DNA of 15,777 nucleotides from FEN-1219 sp035548835 (GCA_035548835.1 DASZSB010000186.1:1-15777); one strand, 5' to 3'. Positions 1-8,381 are shown, counted from the stretch's first letter. A program made the numbers and translations. The notes: generated by a model from the sequence alone, not told the origin.

Positions 1-3000
1 CGCGCGCGGGCGCCCCGCCGGCGCGCGCCGTGTACTGGCCGCGCATGGCGCTGCCCTGCTGCTCGAGTGCCGCGAGCGCCGGCAGGATCTCGTCGGCCGG
101 CAAGCCGAAAGGCTTCGCCAGCGCTTCGGCCGTGATGGGCCCCATGGCCTCGAAGCGGCTGCGCACGAGCTCGCGCAGCGCGGTGTCGCGATCGGCAACG
201 TCGCTCGCGAGCTGCGTGAGCTCGTCAGCCGCGGCAGCGCCCGGCAGCGCGAGCTTCAGCTCCGCGAGCCGCTCGGCCGCGACCCATACGGTGCCGCCGT
301 TCGGAACCTCGACCGTCGTGGCGCGACCGTCGGCGCGCAGGCGCTCGAAGTCGCCGTACCAAGGCGCGCCTTCCGCCGCCGTCACGAAGCCGAGCAACAC
401 GAGCGCGTCGTGCAGCTCGTCGGCGCTCCTGACCTGCGGCCACGCTTCCTCGCGCACGCGCGCGATGGCTTCGGCATCGAGCGAGCCGAGCTCGGCCGCC
501 TGCTCGGCCGTCATGTAGCGGCGCGACTGCACGGCCAGCGTGCGGCGCTCCTCGGCCGGCGCGTCATCGAGGAATGCGTACGGCTTCGCGCCCAGGATCT
601 CGGCGGCCAGCGGCGACGGGCTCGTGAGCTCGCGGCACACGACCTCGACCTCGCCGGCCTCGATGCGTTCGAGCAGCCGGATGAGGCCGTCGATGTCCAT
701 GTTCACGGTGAGGCAGTCGTCGAGCGTCTGCTTCACGAGCGGATGATCCGGGATGTCGCGGTGGCCGCCCGTGAGGTTCTCGGCGCACGCGAGCTGATCC
801 GGAAACACCGTGGAGAGCAGGTCTTCGGCGTCCATGCGCTGGAACTGCGCCGGCTGCTTCCTGCCGTTGCGGAACCTGCGCACCGCGAGCGCCGTGCTCG
901 CATTCCAGCGCCAGTACACGCCGAACACGGGCGCGTCGAGCACGGCCTGCGTCAGCACGTCGCGCACGCTCTTGCTCGATAGGTAGTGCACCACGTCCTC
1001 GAGCGCGAAGCTGTGCACCGCGCCGAGCGAGATCACGATCGAATCCTCGAGGGCTGCGGCCTGCAGCTCGAAGTTGAAGCGGCGACAGAAGCGCTTTCGA
1101 AGCGACAGGCCCCACGCGCGGTTCACGCGCGAGCCGAACGGCGAGTGCACCACGAGGTGCGCGTCGCCCGTCTCGTCGAAGAAGCGCTCGAAGATCACGC
1201 GGTTCGGGCCCGGCAGCACGCCGAGCGCGGCTTTCGCCGCGGCGAGGTAGTCGACGAGCTGCTGCGCGGCGCTCACGCTCAGGCCCAGCTCCCCGACGAG
1301 CCAGCGCACGGCCGCGGCGGGCCCGTCGCCGTCGAGCAGCGCCGCGATGGTCTCGTTCAGCCGTCCCACGGACGCCGACAGCTCGTCGCTCCTGCCCGGC
1401 GCCTCGCCGAGCCAGAACGGAATCGTCGGTGCCTGGCCGTGCGCGTCCGTCACGTAGACCTTGCCGCCCTCGAGCTTCTCGATGCGGTACGACGCGTTGC
1501 CCAGCTGGAAGATGTCGCCCTGCATGCTCTCGAACGCGAAATCCTCGTTCAGCGTGCCGACCGGCACTTCGTTCGGCAGCAGCACCACGTCGTAGTCGAA
1601 CTGATCGGGAATGGCGCCGCCGTTCGTGACGGCCGTGAGCGCCGCGCCGCGGCGGCCGCGCAGCACGCCGTTCACGCGGTCGAAGTGCAGGTGCGCGCTG
1701 CGCCGGCCGCGCTGCGTCGTGAAGCCGTCGGCCAGCATGCGCGCCACCCCGACGAACTCCTCACGCGAGAGGTTCCTGTACATGGCCGCGCGCGTGAAAC
1801 GCGCGTGCAGCGCGTCCACCTTCCACTCCTGCGCGCCGACCTCGGCCACGATCTGCTGCGCCAGCACGTCGAGCGGTGCCGGTCGCGGCTTGATCGCGTC
1901 GAGCTCGCGGCGGCGGATGCTCGCGAGCAGCGCGGTGCACTCGACGAGGTCGTCGCGCGACAGCGGGAACAGCCGCCCCTTCGGCACACGGCCGATGCCG
2001 TGACCGGAGCGGCCCACGCGCTGCAGGAACGCCGCGATCGCGTGCGGCGAGCCGAGCTGACACACGAGATCCACGTCGCCGATGTCGATCCCGAGCTCGA
2101 GCGACGAGGTCGCGACGAGCGCCTGCAGCTGCCCCGCCTTGAGGCGCTCCTCGGCCTTCAGGCGATGCTCCTTCGCGAGGCTGCCGTGATGCGACGTGAC
2201 CGCGTCGTCGCCGAGCCGCTCGGCGAGGTGGCGCGCAGCACGCTCGGCGAGCCGGCGCGTATTCACGAACACGAGCGTCGTGCGATGCGCGCGGATGAGG
2301 TCCGCGAGCCGGTCGTAGAGCTCCGTCCAGACCTCGTTCGACATGATGGCCTCGAGCGGCGTGCCGGTGAGCTCGACCGCGAGATCGCGCTCGCGCGCGT
2401 GGCCCTCGTCGATGACCGTGCACGGCGCATCGGTGACGCCCGTCAGAAAGCCCGTGAGCACGTCGATGGGCTTCGTCGTGGCCGAGATGCCGACGCGCGT
2501 GGGCGGACGCTCGGTCAGCGCCTCGAGCCGCTCCAGCGAGAGCGCCAGATGCGCGCCGCGCTTGTTGCCGGCCAGCGCGTGGATTTCGTCGACGATGACG
2601 GTACGCACCGTGCGCAGCATCTTCCGGCCCGACTCGGTGGAGAGCAGGATGTACAGCGACTCGGGCGTCGTGACCAGAATGTGCGGCGGCGTGCGGCGCA
2701 TGCGCGCCCGCTCGCTCTGCGGCGTGTCGCCCGTGCGCACGGCCGCGCGGATCGGCGCCTCGCCCAGCATCTGCGCCGCGAACTCCCTACCGATGCCTTC
2801 GAGCGGCGCGCGCAGGTTCTTCTCGATGTCGTTCGACAGCGCCTTCAGCGGCGAGACGTACAGGATCTGCGTCTCGTCGCGCAGCACGCCCTCGTGCGCC
2901 TGCTTCGCGAGCCGATCGATGACGCCCAGGAACGCCGCGAGCGTCTTGCCCGAGCCCGTGGGCGCGCTGATCAGCGTGTGCCGACCGGCGCCGATGGCCT

Positions 3001-3088
3001 CCCAGGCCTTGACCTGCACGCCGGTCGGCGCGGGGAAAGCGCTGCGGAACCAGCCGGCGACGGCGGGGTGGAAGGATTCGGGGAGCAT
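1..3088 (-). CDS. lhr: Lhr-type large ATP-dependent helicase, partial (C-terminus off the left edge)
   Basis: Superfamily 2 helicase of the Lhr group. Known members translocate 3' to 5' on single-stranded DNA, unwind DNA or RNA:DNA hybrids, and are linked to DNA repair. The frame is open without a stop for 1029 codons to the left edge; family members are usually about 1400-1550 residues, so roughly the last third is missing. Counting from the ATG at 3088, I see Walker A APTGSGKT (residues 42-49), a DEIH Walker B box (167-170), SAT motif III (202-204) and motif VI QRVGRSGH (356-363). The N-terminal pattern, with PTGVQ just before Walker A, matches Lhr rather than RecQ or RecG. The start is uncertain: in-frame ATGs also lie at 3100 and 3118, and the one at 3118 has a GGA about 8 bases upstream. 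The gene is divergent from the DUF3617 gene. Its downstream neighbours, which could show the usual repair-gene partners, lie outside the window. Confidence 0.93.
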   Translation of the reverse strand, partial: MLPESFHPAVAGWFRSAFPAPTGVQVKAWEAIGAGRHTLISAPTGSGKTLAAFLGVIDRLAKQAHEGVLRDETQILYVSPLKALSNDIEKNLRAPLEGIGREFAAQMLGEAPIRAAVRTGDTPQSERARMRRTPPHILVTTPESLYILLSTESGRKMLRTVRTVIVDEIHALAGNKRGAHLALSLERLEALTERPPTRVGISATTKPIDVLTGFLTGVTDAPCTVIDEGHARERDLAVELTGTPLEAIMSNEVWTELYDRLADLIRAHRTTLVFVNTRRLAERAARHLAERLGDDAVTSHHGSLAKEHRLKAEERLKAGQLQALVATSSLELGIDIGDVDLVCQLGSPHAIAAFLQRVGRSGHGIGRVPKGRLFPLSRDDLVECTALLASIRRRELDAIKPRPAPLDVLAQQIVAEVGAQEWKVDALHARFTRAAMYRNLSREEFVGVARMLADGFTTQRGRRSAHLHFDRVNGVLRGRRGAALTAVTNGGAIPDQFDYDVVLLPNEVPVGTLNEDFAFESMQGDIFQLGNASYRIEKLEGGKVYVTDAHGQAPTIPFWLGEAPGRSDELSASVGRLNETIAALLDGDGPAAAVRWLVGELGLSVSAAQQLVDYLAAAKAALGVLPGPNRVIFERFFDETGDAHLVVHSPFGSRVNRAWGLSLRKRFCRRFNFELQAAALEDSIVISLGAVHSFALEDVVHYLSSKSVRDVLTQAVLDAPVFGVYWRWNASTALAVRRFRNGRKQPAQFQRMDAEDLLSTVFPDQLACAENLTGGHRDIPDHPLVKQTLDDCLTVNMDIDGLIRLLERIEAGEVEVVCRELTSPSPLAAEILGAKPYAFLDDAPAEERRTLAVQSRRYMTAEQAAELGSLDAEAIARVREEAWPQVRSADELHDALVLLGFVTAAEGAPWYGDFERLRADGRATTVEVPNGGTVWVAAERLAELKLALPGAAAADELTQLASDVADRDTALRELVRSRFEAMGPITAEALAKPFGLPADEILPALAALEQQGSAMRGQYTARAGGAPAR

Positions 3089-3274
3089 GCACCCAAGCAT
3101 ACGACAAGGTGTATGCATGTCCAGTATCCCGAAGGACCGGCCCGCGACGGTCCAGAGGGTGGCGCCGGCTCCCGCCGCGCGCTCACCCAAGCCACGGATC
3201 GAGTTGCCAGAAATTCGGCCGGCCGGCAGACTTCCGCTCGGCTCGCCGGCTCACTCAACTCCAGGAATCAGGTC

Positions 3275-4405
3275 ATGACAGCACGCATGCTCTCGGGTCT
3301 TCTCGCATCCTCCGTCCTGTTCGCCGCCTCGGCCTTCGCCCAGGACCCCGCACCCGGCATCAAGTGGAAGCAGACGACGAGCATGCAGATGGCCGGCATG
3401 TCGATGCCCGCCACGACACGCGACGTGTGCGTGGCGACCGGCCGGGAGCAGGAGGCACTCGCCGCGCCGGACAAGAATTGCGTGCTCAGCAACGTGCAGA
3501 GGACCGGGAACGGCATGCGCGCCGACGTGCGCTGCACGGGCGAGCACGCCATGGAGGGGACCATCGAGCAGGTGAGCGACGGCCCGGACAAGTCGCACGG
3601 CACTTTCACCATACGCTCGGCCCAGGGCGAGATGGTCATGAAGACCACCAGCGTCAAGCTCGGCGAGGCCTGCGACGCCAACGCCGATCTGCGCAGGGCC
3701 AATCAGATGGTGGCCGACGCGCAGAGACAGAGCGAGGCCAACAAGGCCAGGACCTGCGGCGACCTGGTCACGACGGGCCTGCAAAAGAGGCCGGGCGATG
3801 TCGGCGCGATCTACGGCTACGTGTTCGGCGTGCCGGGCGCGAAAGCCGTGAGCCTCTGCGACGAGCCGAAGTATCGTGCCGCCGTCTGCGCGGCCATGGG
3901 CACGCGCGCCGGCTACGTTGCCACGCAGAATGCCGCCGCCACCAATGCGGCGCAGGGAGACAGCCTGCAGGCCCGGCTGAACAAGTGCTCGCTGGGAGAC
4001 GCCGGGGCGCTGCGCGCCAAGCTGGTCCAGGGTGCGGAGCAGGAGAACGACTGGGGCTTCATCCTGGCGGAGGCGCCGGAGCTCGCGCAGCAGATCGGCG
4101 AGCGTGAGTGTTCCGGGCGGGGCTTCTCGGTCGTGGCGAAAGACTCGCGTTACACGGAGTTCTGCAGCCGCTGGTCCGTGACTCTCGCCGGCCGGCAGGG
4201 CCCGGGCGCGGGAACCGGCGCCGCGGGCTCCGCGGGCGCGACCCCGAATTCCGGGGCCGCGGCCAATGCCGAGGGTGCAGCGACTGGCGCCGAACAGGCC
4301 GACAACGCGCCGCCTGCGAAAGAGCCCGAGACGCCCGCCGGCAAGGCGAAGGACATCGGAGGCAAAGCGCGCCGGGCGCTCGGGGGCATCTTCGGCGGGA
4401 GGTAA
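3275..4405 (+). CDS. Exported cysteine-rich DUF3617-family protein
   Basis: Predicted 376-residue secreted protein of unknown function. Residues 1-22 form a signal peptide (hydrophobic run, then AFA before Gln23). Residues from about 27 to 136 fit the DUF3617 pattern of proteobacterial periplasmic proteins: PGIKWKQTTSMQM, a methionine-rich turn, a TTRDVC segment and further paired cysteines. There are ten cysteines after the signal peptide (52, 69, 87, 133, 161, 195, 205, 238, 279, 297), an even number that suits disulfide bonds in the periplasm. After the DUF3617 part comes a helical region of about 160 residues that I do not recognise. An Ala/Gly-rich linker follows (about 307-345), then a short basic tail. 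The reading frame stays open far upstream, but that stretch is antisense to the helicase. The ATG at 3275 sits directly before the signal peptide, with AGGA about 8 bases upstream. The carboxypeptidase gene starts 39 bases after its stop. Confidence 0.85.
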   Translation: MTARMLSGLLASSVLFAASAFAQDPAPGIKWKQTTSMQMAGMSMPATTRDVCVATGREQEALAAPDKNCVLSNVQRTGNGMRADVRCTGEHAMEGTIEQVSDGPDKSHGTFTIRSAQGEMVMKTTSVKLGEACDANADLRRANQMVADAQRQSEANKARTCGDLVTTGLQKRPGDVGAIYGYVFGVPGAKAVSLCDEPKYRAAVCAAMGTRAGYVATQNAAATNAAQGDSLQARLNKCSLGDAGALRAKLVQGAEQENDWGFILAEAPELAQQIGERECSGRGFSVVAKDSRYTEFCSRWSVTLAGRQGPGAGTGAAGSAGATPNSGAAANAEGAATGAEQADNAPPAKEPETPAGKAKDIGGKARRALGGIFGGR

Positions 4406-4444
4406 CGGCCGAGCCGCCGCAGCCCCTTCGTCCGCAGGCCGCCG

Positions 4445-5296
4445 GTGAAGCTGCAGCGCATCCGGGCCTTTTTGGCCATCCTGGCGTGCGCGCCCGGCGC
4501 CGCGCCGCTCGCGGCCCGCGCCGCGCCGCCCGTCCCGGACCCCTATCCCGGCGGCGCGGCCGCGTATGCCGTCGTGGTCAATGGCCGGCTGCAGTGGGCG
4601 CGTCATCTCGACGCGCAACGCGCACCCGCGTCGCTGACCAAGCTGCTGACGGCGCTCGTGCTGCTCGACGGCGACCACGCGCCCGATCGAACGATCACCG
4701 TGTCGCCGCGAGCGGCCCGCATCACGGGCACGAGAGCGGGGCTCAAACCCGGTGATGCACTGGACTTCGCCAGCGCACTGACGGCCATGCTCGTGAGCTC
4801 CGCCAACGATGCCTGCATGGCGTTGGTCGAGCATGCCGCCGACACCGCGGAACTGTTCGCTGCACGCATGAACGCGCGTGCGGCCGCGCTCGGCATGCGC
4901 GACTCGCACTTCGTTCAGCCCTGCGGACTCGATGCCCCGGGTCAGCACAGCACGGTCCGGGACCTGTTGCGTCTCAGCGCCGCGGCGGTTGCCGAGCCGA
5001 TGATCGCCGAACGCGCGGCGCTGCCCTCGGCGGCCATCGTCCTGCAGGGCGGTCGCCGCATCGAGCTGCACCAGAGCAATCTGATGGTCGGGCGCACGCC
5101 CGGCGTTTTCGGCCTCAAGAGCGGCTACACGTCGCAAGCGGGCAAATGCCTGATCCTGGCCGCGCATCGCGACGACACCGAAGTCTGGATCGTGCTGCTC
5201 GGCGCGCCCGATCGCTGGTGGTTCGCGTCGGGCCTGCTCGACGAGGCCTTTCGGCAGCACGCCGCGCAGGGCCCCCAGGCCGCGTTGCGGCCGTGA
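4445..5296 (+). CDS. D-alanyl-D-alanine carboxypeptidase, peptidase family S11 (PBP5-like catalytic domain only)
   Basis: Penicillin-binding serine peptidase predicted to remove the terminal D-Ala from peptidoglycan pentapeptides in the periplasm. All three catalytic signatures are present: SLTK (Ser63 nucleophile and Lys66), SAN (119-121) and KSG (225-227, the KTG-type box). Residues 1-27 look like a signal peptide. At 283 residues it is clearly shorter than DacA/PBP5 (about 400): it ends soon after the KSG motif, and lacks both the C-terminal beta domain and the amphipathic membrane anchor. It is therefore probably soluble, and could act as an endopeptidase (PBP7-like) instead. The start is a GTG, with CAGG about 7 bases upstream. 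The stop overlaps the next gene by 4 bases (GTGA), which suggests translational coupling to the TMTC-like membrane protein. Confidence 0.93.
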   Translation: MKLQRIRAFLAILACAPGAAPLAARAAPPVPDPYPGGAAAYAVVVNGRLQWARHLDAQRAPASLTKLLTALVLLDGDHAPDRTITVSPRAARITGTRAGLKPGDALDFASALTAMLVSSANDACMALVEHAADTAELFAARMNARAAALGMRDSHFVQPCGLDAPGQHSTVRDLLRLSAAAVAEPMIAERAALPSAAIVLQGGRRIELHQSNLMVGRTPGVFGLKSGYTSQAGKCLILAAHRDDTEVWIVLLGAPDRWWFASGLLDEAFRQHAAQGPQAALRP

Positions 5297-6720
5297 GGTC
5301 GGCGGAGCCGCTGTTCGCGCCGGCGCTGTTCCTGCTGTGCCTCGCGGTATGGCTGCCGAGCCTCGGCGGCAGCTTCCAGTTCGACGACTGGAACGTGATC
5401 GTGGGCGATCCGCGCGTGCAGTCGCTGGCCGCGTGGTGGCAATCGATGCCGGGCATCCGGCCCGTACTGAAGCTCAGCTACGCGCTCAACCATGAGCTCG
5501 GGGCGGCCGCATGGGGCTTTCGCCTCGTCAACGTGCTCGTGCACGCCTGCAACGCCGTGCTGCTGTTCCTCGTGCTGCGCGATCTCGGGCGCCGGTTGCA
5601 GCCACGGGTGGATCCGGCCGGCGCCGCCCGACCGTGGCTGGCCGCCGCCGGCGCGGCCCTGGTGTTTGCGCTGCACCCGGTGCAGAGCGACGCGGTGTCC
5701 TACGTCTCCGGCCGTTCCAGCAGCCTTGCGGCGCTGTTCTGTCTGCTGAGTCTCTGGACATGGTCCCGCGCCACGAACGCGAAGCAGCGGTGGCTGGCGC
5801 TGCCGTGGCTCGCTCTGGCCCTGGCGACCAAGGAATACGCGCTGGCGCTGCCCCTGATCGTCGCGCTGTGGTGGCTGTGCGCGGAGTCCGCCGCCGCCTC
5901 GCCCATCGCCAAGGCGCTGCCGGCGACCGTCCGCGCGAGCGCGCCGTTCGTGCTGCTCGCCTGCGCCGCCGCGCTGCTCGCGGCCTGGCTCACACCCTAT
6001 CCGCGCCTGATGGCCGAGGCGGCACGCGGCCATACACTCGCGGGGAATCTCCTGACGCAGGCCAACGGCGTCAGCTACCTGCTGGGGCAGATGCTGCTGG
6101 TCCGGCCCCCGAACCCGGACCCCGGGCTGCCGGCCGTGCTGCACCCGGACGTGGCCACCGTTCTGCGCGGGGGCATGCTGCTTTCGCTCGTGCTGCTCGG
6201 CGGCTGGCAGCTGCGCCGGCGCCCCGCCGTGGCCTTCGGCATCCTGTGGTTCTTCCTCTGGCTGTCGCCGACCAACTCGCTGCTGTCCCGCGTCGACGTG
6301 GCCTATGACCGCCAGCTCTACCTCGCGCTCGCGGGACCCGCGTGGCTGCTCGCCTGGAGCGTCGCCGGCCTGCGCGGCACCGCGGCCCGCCGCTTCGCGG
6401 GGCTCGCCACGCTCGGGCTGTGCGCGTGGCTCGCACTGCAGACGCTCGGGCAGCACACCGTGTACGCCGACGAGGTCTCCTTCTGGGAGCACGTGACGCG
6501 AGCGAGCCCCGGCAACGCCCGCGCGGCCAACAATCTCGGGATGGCGTATGCAGTGGCGTGCAGACCCACCGACGCACGGCAGGCCTTCGCACGCGCGCAG
6601 CGGCTCGATCCCGACGACACGCGCGCGCGCGTCAACGAGTTGCTGCTGCAGAGGGGCGAGCTCTCCGCCGTCCCGAAGTCGTGCCGGCCGCCGCCGGCCG
6701 ACGGGCCGGTCACTCCCTGA
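5293..6720 (+). CDS. TMTC-like GT-C membrane glycosyltransferase with C-terminal TPR
   Basis: Predicted 475-residue multi-pass inner-membrane protein related to the TMTC/PMT branch of GT-C glycosyltransferases, which transfer sugars from lipid carriers. Features that fit are an acidic FDDW motif in the first periplasmic loop (30-33), HPVQSDAVSYVSGR (128-141), TKEYAL (179-184), SPTNSL (325-330), and an AYDRQLYL segment (337-344) corresponding to the ERVLYLP stretch of TMTC proteins. About eight to ten hydrophobic segments lie between residues 7 and 390. The tail (about 396-455) has one clear tetratricopeptide unit (NARAANNLGMAYAV, then ARQAFARAQRLDP); TMTC proteins usually carry many more. The GTG start overlaps the carboxypeptidase stop as GTGA. 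The frame is open further upstream but that part is antisense-like sequence inside the carboxypeptidase gene. Donor and acceptor cannot be told from sequence. It could also be annotated simply as a TPR membrane protein. Confidence 0.85.
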   Translation: MRSAEPLFAPALFLLCLAVWLPSLGGSFQFDDWNVIVGDPRVQSLAAWWQSMPGIRPVLKLSYALNHELGAAAWGFRLVNVLVHACNAVLLFLVLRDLGRRLQPRVDPAGAARPWLAAAGAALVFALHPVQSDAVSYVSGRSSSLAALFCLLSLWTWSRATNAKQRWLALPWLALALATKEYALALPLIVALWWLCAESAAASPIAKALPATVRASAPFVLLACAAALLAAWLTPYPRLMAEAARGHTLAGNLLTQANGVSYLLGQMLLVRPPNPDPGLPAVLHPDVATVLRGGMLLSLVLLGGWQLRRRPAVAFGILWFFLWLSPTNSLLSRVDVAYDRQLYLALAGPAWLLAWSVAGLRGTAARRFAGLATLGLCAWLALQTLGQHTVYADEVSFWEHVTRASPGNARAANNLGMAYAVACRPTDARQAFARAQRLDPDDTRARVNELLLQRGELSAVPKSCRPPPADGPVTP

Positions 6721-6929
6721 GCGTCGCAGCCGGCCACACGCACCGGTCCGACCGAAAGCTTCCGGCGAATCCCCGAGATCCTTGAGCGACACGGCGTCGA
6801 GTAACGTCGTGGTCGGAGGCATCGCCGCAGTGCTGCAGAGGCCACCGCTCACGGCGTTCGACATCGACACGCTGACGGATTATGTGCAGCGCGGCTAAAG
6901 GTTTGCCGGGAGCTGCCGTCTCCGCGGCC

Positions 6930-7166
6930 ATGGACAAGATCGACTCCGTCCTGCACACCGCGCTCGGCGGCATTGAGACGCAGCTGCGCAAGCTCCACGA
7001 GGCGGCCAACGAGATCGCGACCGCGCCGGCCCGCGGGGCCGAGCCGACCGGGCTCGACCGGCCGCTCGTCGACGCGCTCGAAGCACGGCGCGCGCTCGAA
7101 GCCTCGGCCGCCGTGATCCGCCGCGCGGACCACGCGCTAGGCACGCTGCTCGACGCGCTGGCCTGA
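6930..7166 (+). CDS. Small orphan protein resembling a minimal flagellar rod/hook protein
   Basis: A 78-residue protein with two halves. The N-terminal half (ALGGIETQLRKLHEAANEIA, about residues 11-30) resembles the start of flagellar rod and hook proteins, which form an amphipathic helix and carry an AANNIAN-type motif. The C-terminal half (EARRALEASAAVIRRADHAL, about 53-72, then GTLLD) resembles their conserved C-terminal helix. The large central domain of rod and hook proteins is absent. Comparable proteins of 80-110 residues are often annotated as flagellar basal-body rod C-terminal domain proteins, and their function is unclear. No other flagellar gene is visible here. The start is uncertain: ATG at 6930 places the motif correctly, but the nearest GGGAG is rather far upstream (6908-6912). 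An in-frame ATG at 6882 would add 16 residues. The gene converges on the dehydrogenase gene, with 4 bases between the stops. Confidence 0.65.
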   Translation: MDKIDSVLHTALGGIETQLRKLHEAANEIATAPARGAEPTGLDRPLVDALEARRALEASAAVIRRADHALGTLLDALA

Positions 7167-7170
7167 GCGG

Positions 7171-8328
7171 CTAGTATCCGGCCGCGAGATCGACGACCGA
7201 CAGCAGCCGGTCGCCGCGCAGGTAGCGGCGCACGTTCTCCACGACGAGCGTGATCGTGCGGTCGCTGCGGTAATCCGAGCTCGTGGCGATGTGCGGCGTG
7301 ATGATCACGTTGCGCATGCCCCAGAGCGGGTGCCCCGGCGGCAGCGGCTCCGGGTCCGTCACGTCGAGCCCGGCGCCGCCCAAGTGCCCCGACTTCAGCG
7401 CGGCCACGAGACCGTCCGTGACCACACTCTCGCCGCGGCCGATGTTGATGAAGAACGCGCCCTCCTTCGCACCCGCGAAAAACCTCGCGTCGAACATGCC
7501 GCGTGTCTCGGGCGTGAGCGGCGTGGTATTCACGATCACGTCGGCGCGCGCCGCGAGCGCGCGGTACTCGTCCGCGAGCCCCACATATTCCACGTAGTCC
7601 GGCCCCTCGCGTTTGCTGTTGCGCGTGGCGATCACGTGCATGCCGAAGCCCGCCGCGCGCTTCGCGACCTCCGTGCCGATGCCGCCGAGACCGACGACCA
7701 GCAGCGTCTTGCCCTCGAGCTCGATGGGACGCTCGGCGCGCAGCTCGCGGAAGCCGCGCGTGAACGCGCCCGCCTGCTGCTCGGCCATGTACTGCGGCAG
7801 CGCACGCGCGAGGGCCAGGATCAGTGCCATCGCGTGCTCGGCCATGTGCGGCCCCTGGATGCGCTGCAGGTTCGTGACCGGCAGCCCGCGCTCCTTCACG
7901 GCCGGGATCGTCGTGCAGCTGTCCGCGCCCGCGTTCAAGAGCTGGATCCACGTGAGCTTCTGCCCGCGCTTCACGATCTCGGGCGTGCAGAGCCCGATCA
8001 GCACGTCGGCGTCGCCCACGACCTTCTCCATGCCGGCGAAGTTGCGGAGTCCGGGCACGCCCACGACCTCGATGCCGGGCAGCACGCCGCGCAGCGTGTC
8101 GGCGAGCGGCACGTCGGCCACGACGATCTTCCTGGGCTGGCGCCAGTCCTGGCGCTCGCGCACGGGGGTGGCGCCTTCGCGAAGGTCGAAACGCTTCACG
8201 AGCGCGGCCGCGTCGGTGCAGAGCCTGTCGCAGTCGGACGCGGAGTTCTGCGCCGTCAGAGGGCCGCTCGCGAGCACGGCGGCTGCTACGAAAATCGCGA
8301 ACAGACGGCTGCGAGCGTAGCTCGACAC
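7171..8328 (-). CDS. D-2-hydroxyacid dehydrogenase with N-terminal signal peptide
   Basis: NAD(P)-dependent D-isomer-specific 2-hydroxyacid dehydrogenase, which interconverts D-2-hydroxyacids and 2-oxoacids. Numbering from the GTG at 8328 (385 residues): the nucleotide-binding GLGGIG is at 213-218, the substrate-binding catalytic Arg in NIGRG is Arg298, the acid Glu is in DPEPLP (Glu327), and the catalytic His is in TPHIATS (His346). The Arg/Glu/His triad is intact. Unlike the cytosolic enzymes, residues 1-27 form a typical signal peptide (basic start, hydrophobic AIFVAAAVLA, then a small-residue site before Gln27). An insertion of about 35 residues carrying two cysteines follows it. The GTG start is supported by GGGGAG 9 bases upstream. 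It is the last gene of the efflux operon, 53 bases after the RND pump gene. The substrate cannot be deduced from sequence. Confidence 0.92.
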   Translation of the reverse strand: MSSYARSRLFAIFVAAAVLASGPLTAQNSASDCDRLCTDAAALVKRFDLREGATPVRERQDWRQPRKIVVADVPLADTLRGVLPGIEVVGVPGLRNFAGMEKVVGDADVLIGLCTPEIVKRGQKLTWIQLLNAGADSCTTIPAVKERGLPVTNLQRIQGPHMAEHAMALILALARALPQYMAEQQAGAFTRGFRELRAERPIELEGKTLLVVGLGGIGTEVAKRAAGFGMHVIATRNSKREGPDYVEYVGLADEYRALAARADVIVNTTPLTPETRGMFDARFFAGAKEGAFFINIGRGESVVTDGLVAALKSGHLGGAGLDVTDPEPLPPGHPLWGMRNVIITPHIATSSDYRSDRTITLVVENVRRYLRGDRLLSVVDLAAGY

Positions 8329-8381
8329 GAGCGAAGTCTCCCCTATCGACGCCACCGCAGTATGCACGAAGGCAAACCGGG

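Noticed and set aside
1..30. CG-rich low-complexity stretch at the left edge
   Set aside because: It is within the helicase reading frame (Ala/Arg/Gly/Pro codons) and does not look like a separate repeat.
986..3274. Long plus-strand open frame that continues in frame into the DUF3617 gene
   Set aside because: It is antisense to the Lhr helicase, which has all its motifs in order. The product is low-complexity and rich in Arg, Ala, Glu and His, typical of a shadow frame in GC-rich DNA. The real gene begins at the signal peptide at 3275.
3119..3274. Possible promoter (TTGCCA at 3204-3209) in the divergent region before the DUF3617 gene
   Set aside because: The matching -10 position (CAGACT, 3227-3232) agrees with consensus in only three of six bases, so I cannot support it. 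I see nothing else in this gap.
3251..6870. Two long minus-strand open frames (3251-5260 and 5125-6870)
   Set aside because: They lie opposite the DUF3617, carboxypeptidase and TMTC-like genes, have Arg/Gly/Gln-rich low-complexity products, and match no recognisable family.
6782..6898. 38-codon plus-strand frame from a TTG, ending VQRG, with mostly G/C third positions
   Set aside because: No convincing ribosome binding site, a rare start codon, no recognised motif, and it overlaps the alternative start of the next gene. Only conservation in relatives would make it a gene.
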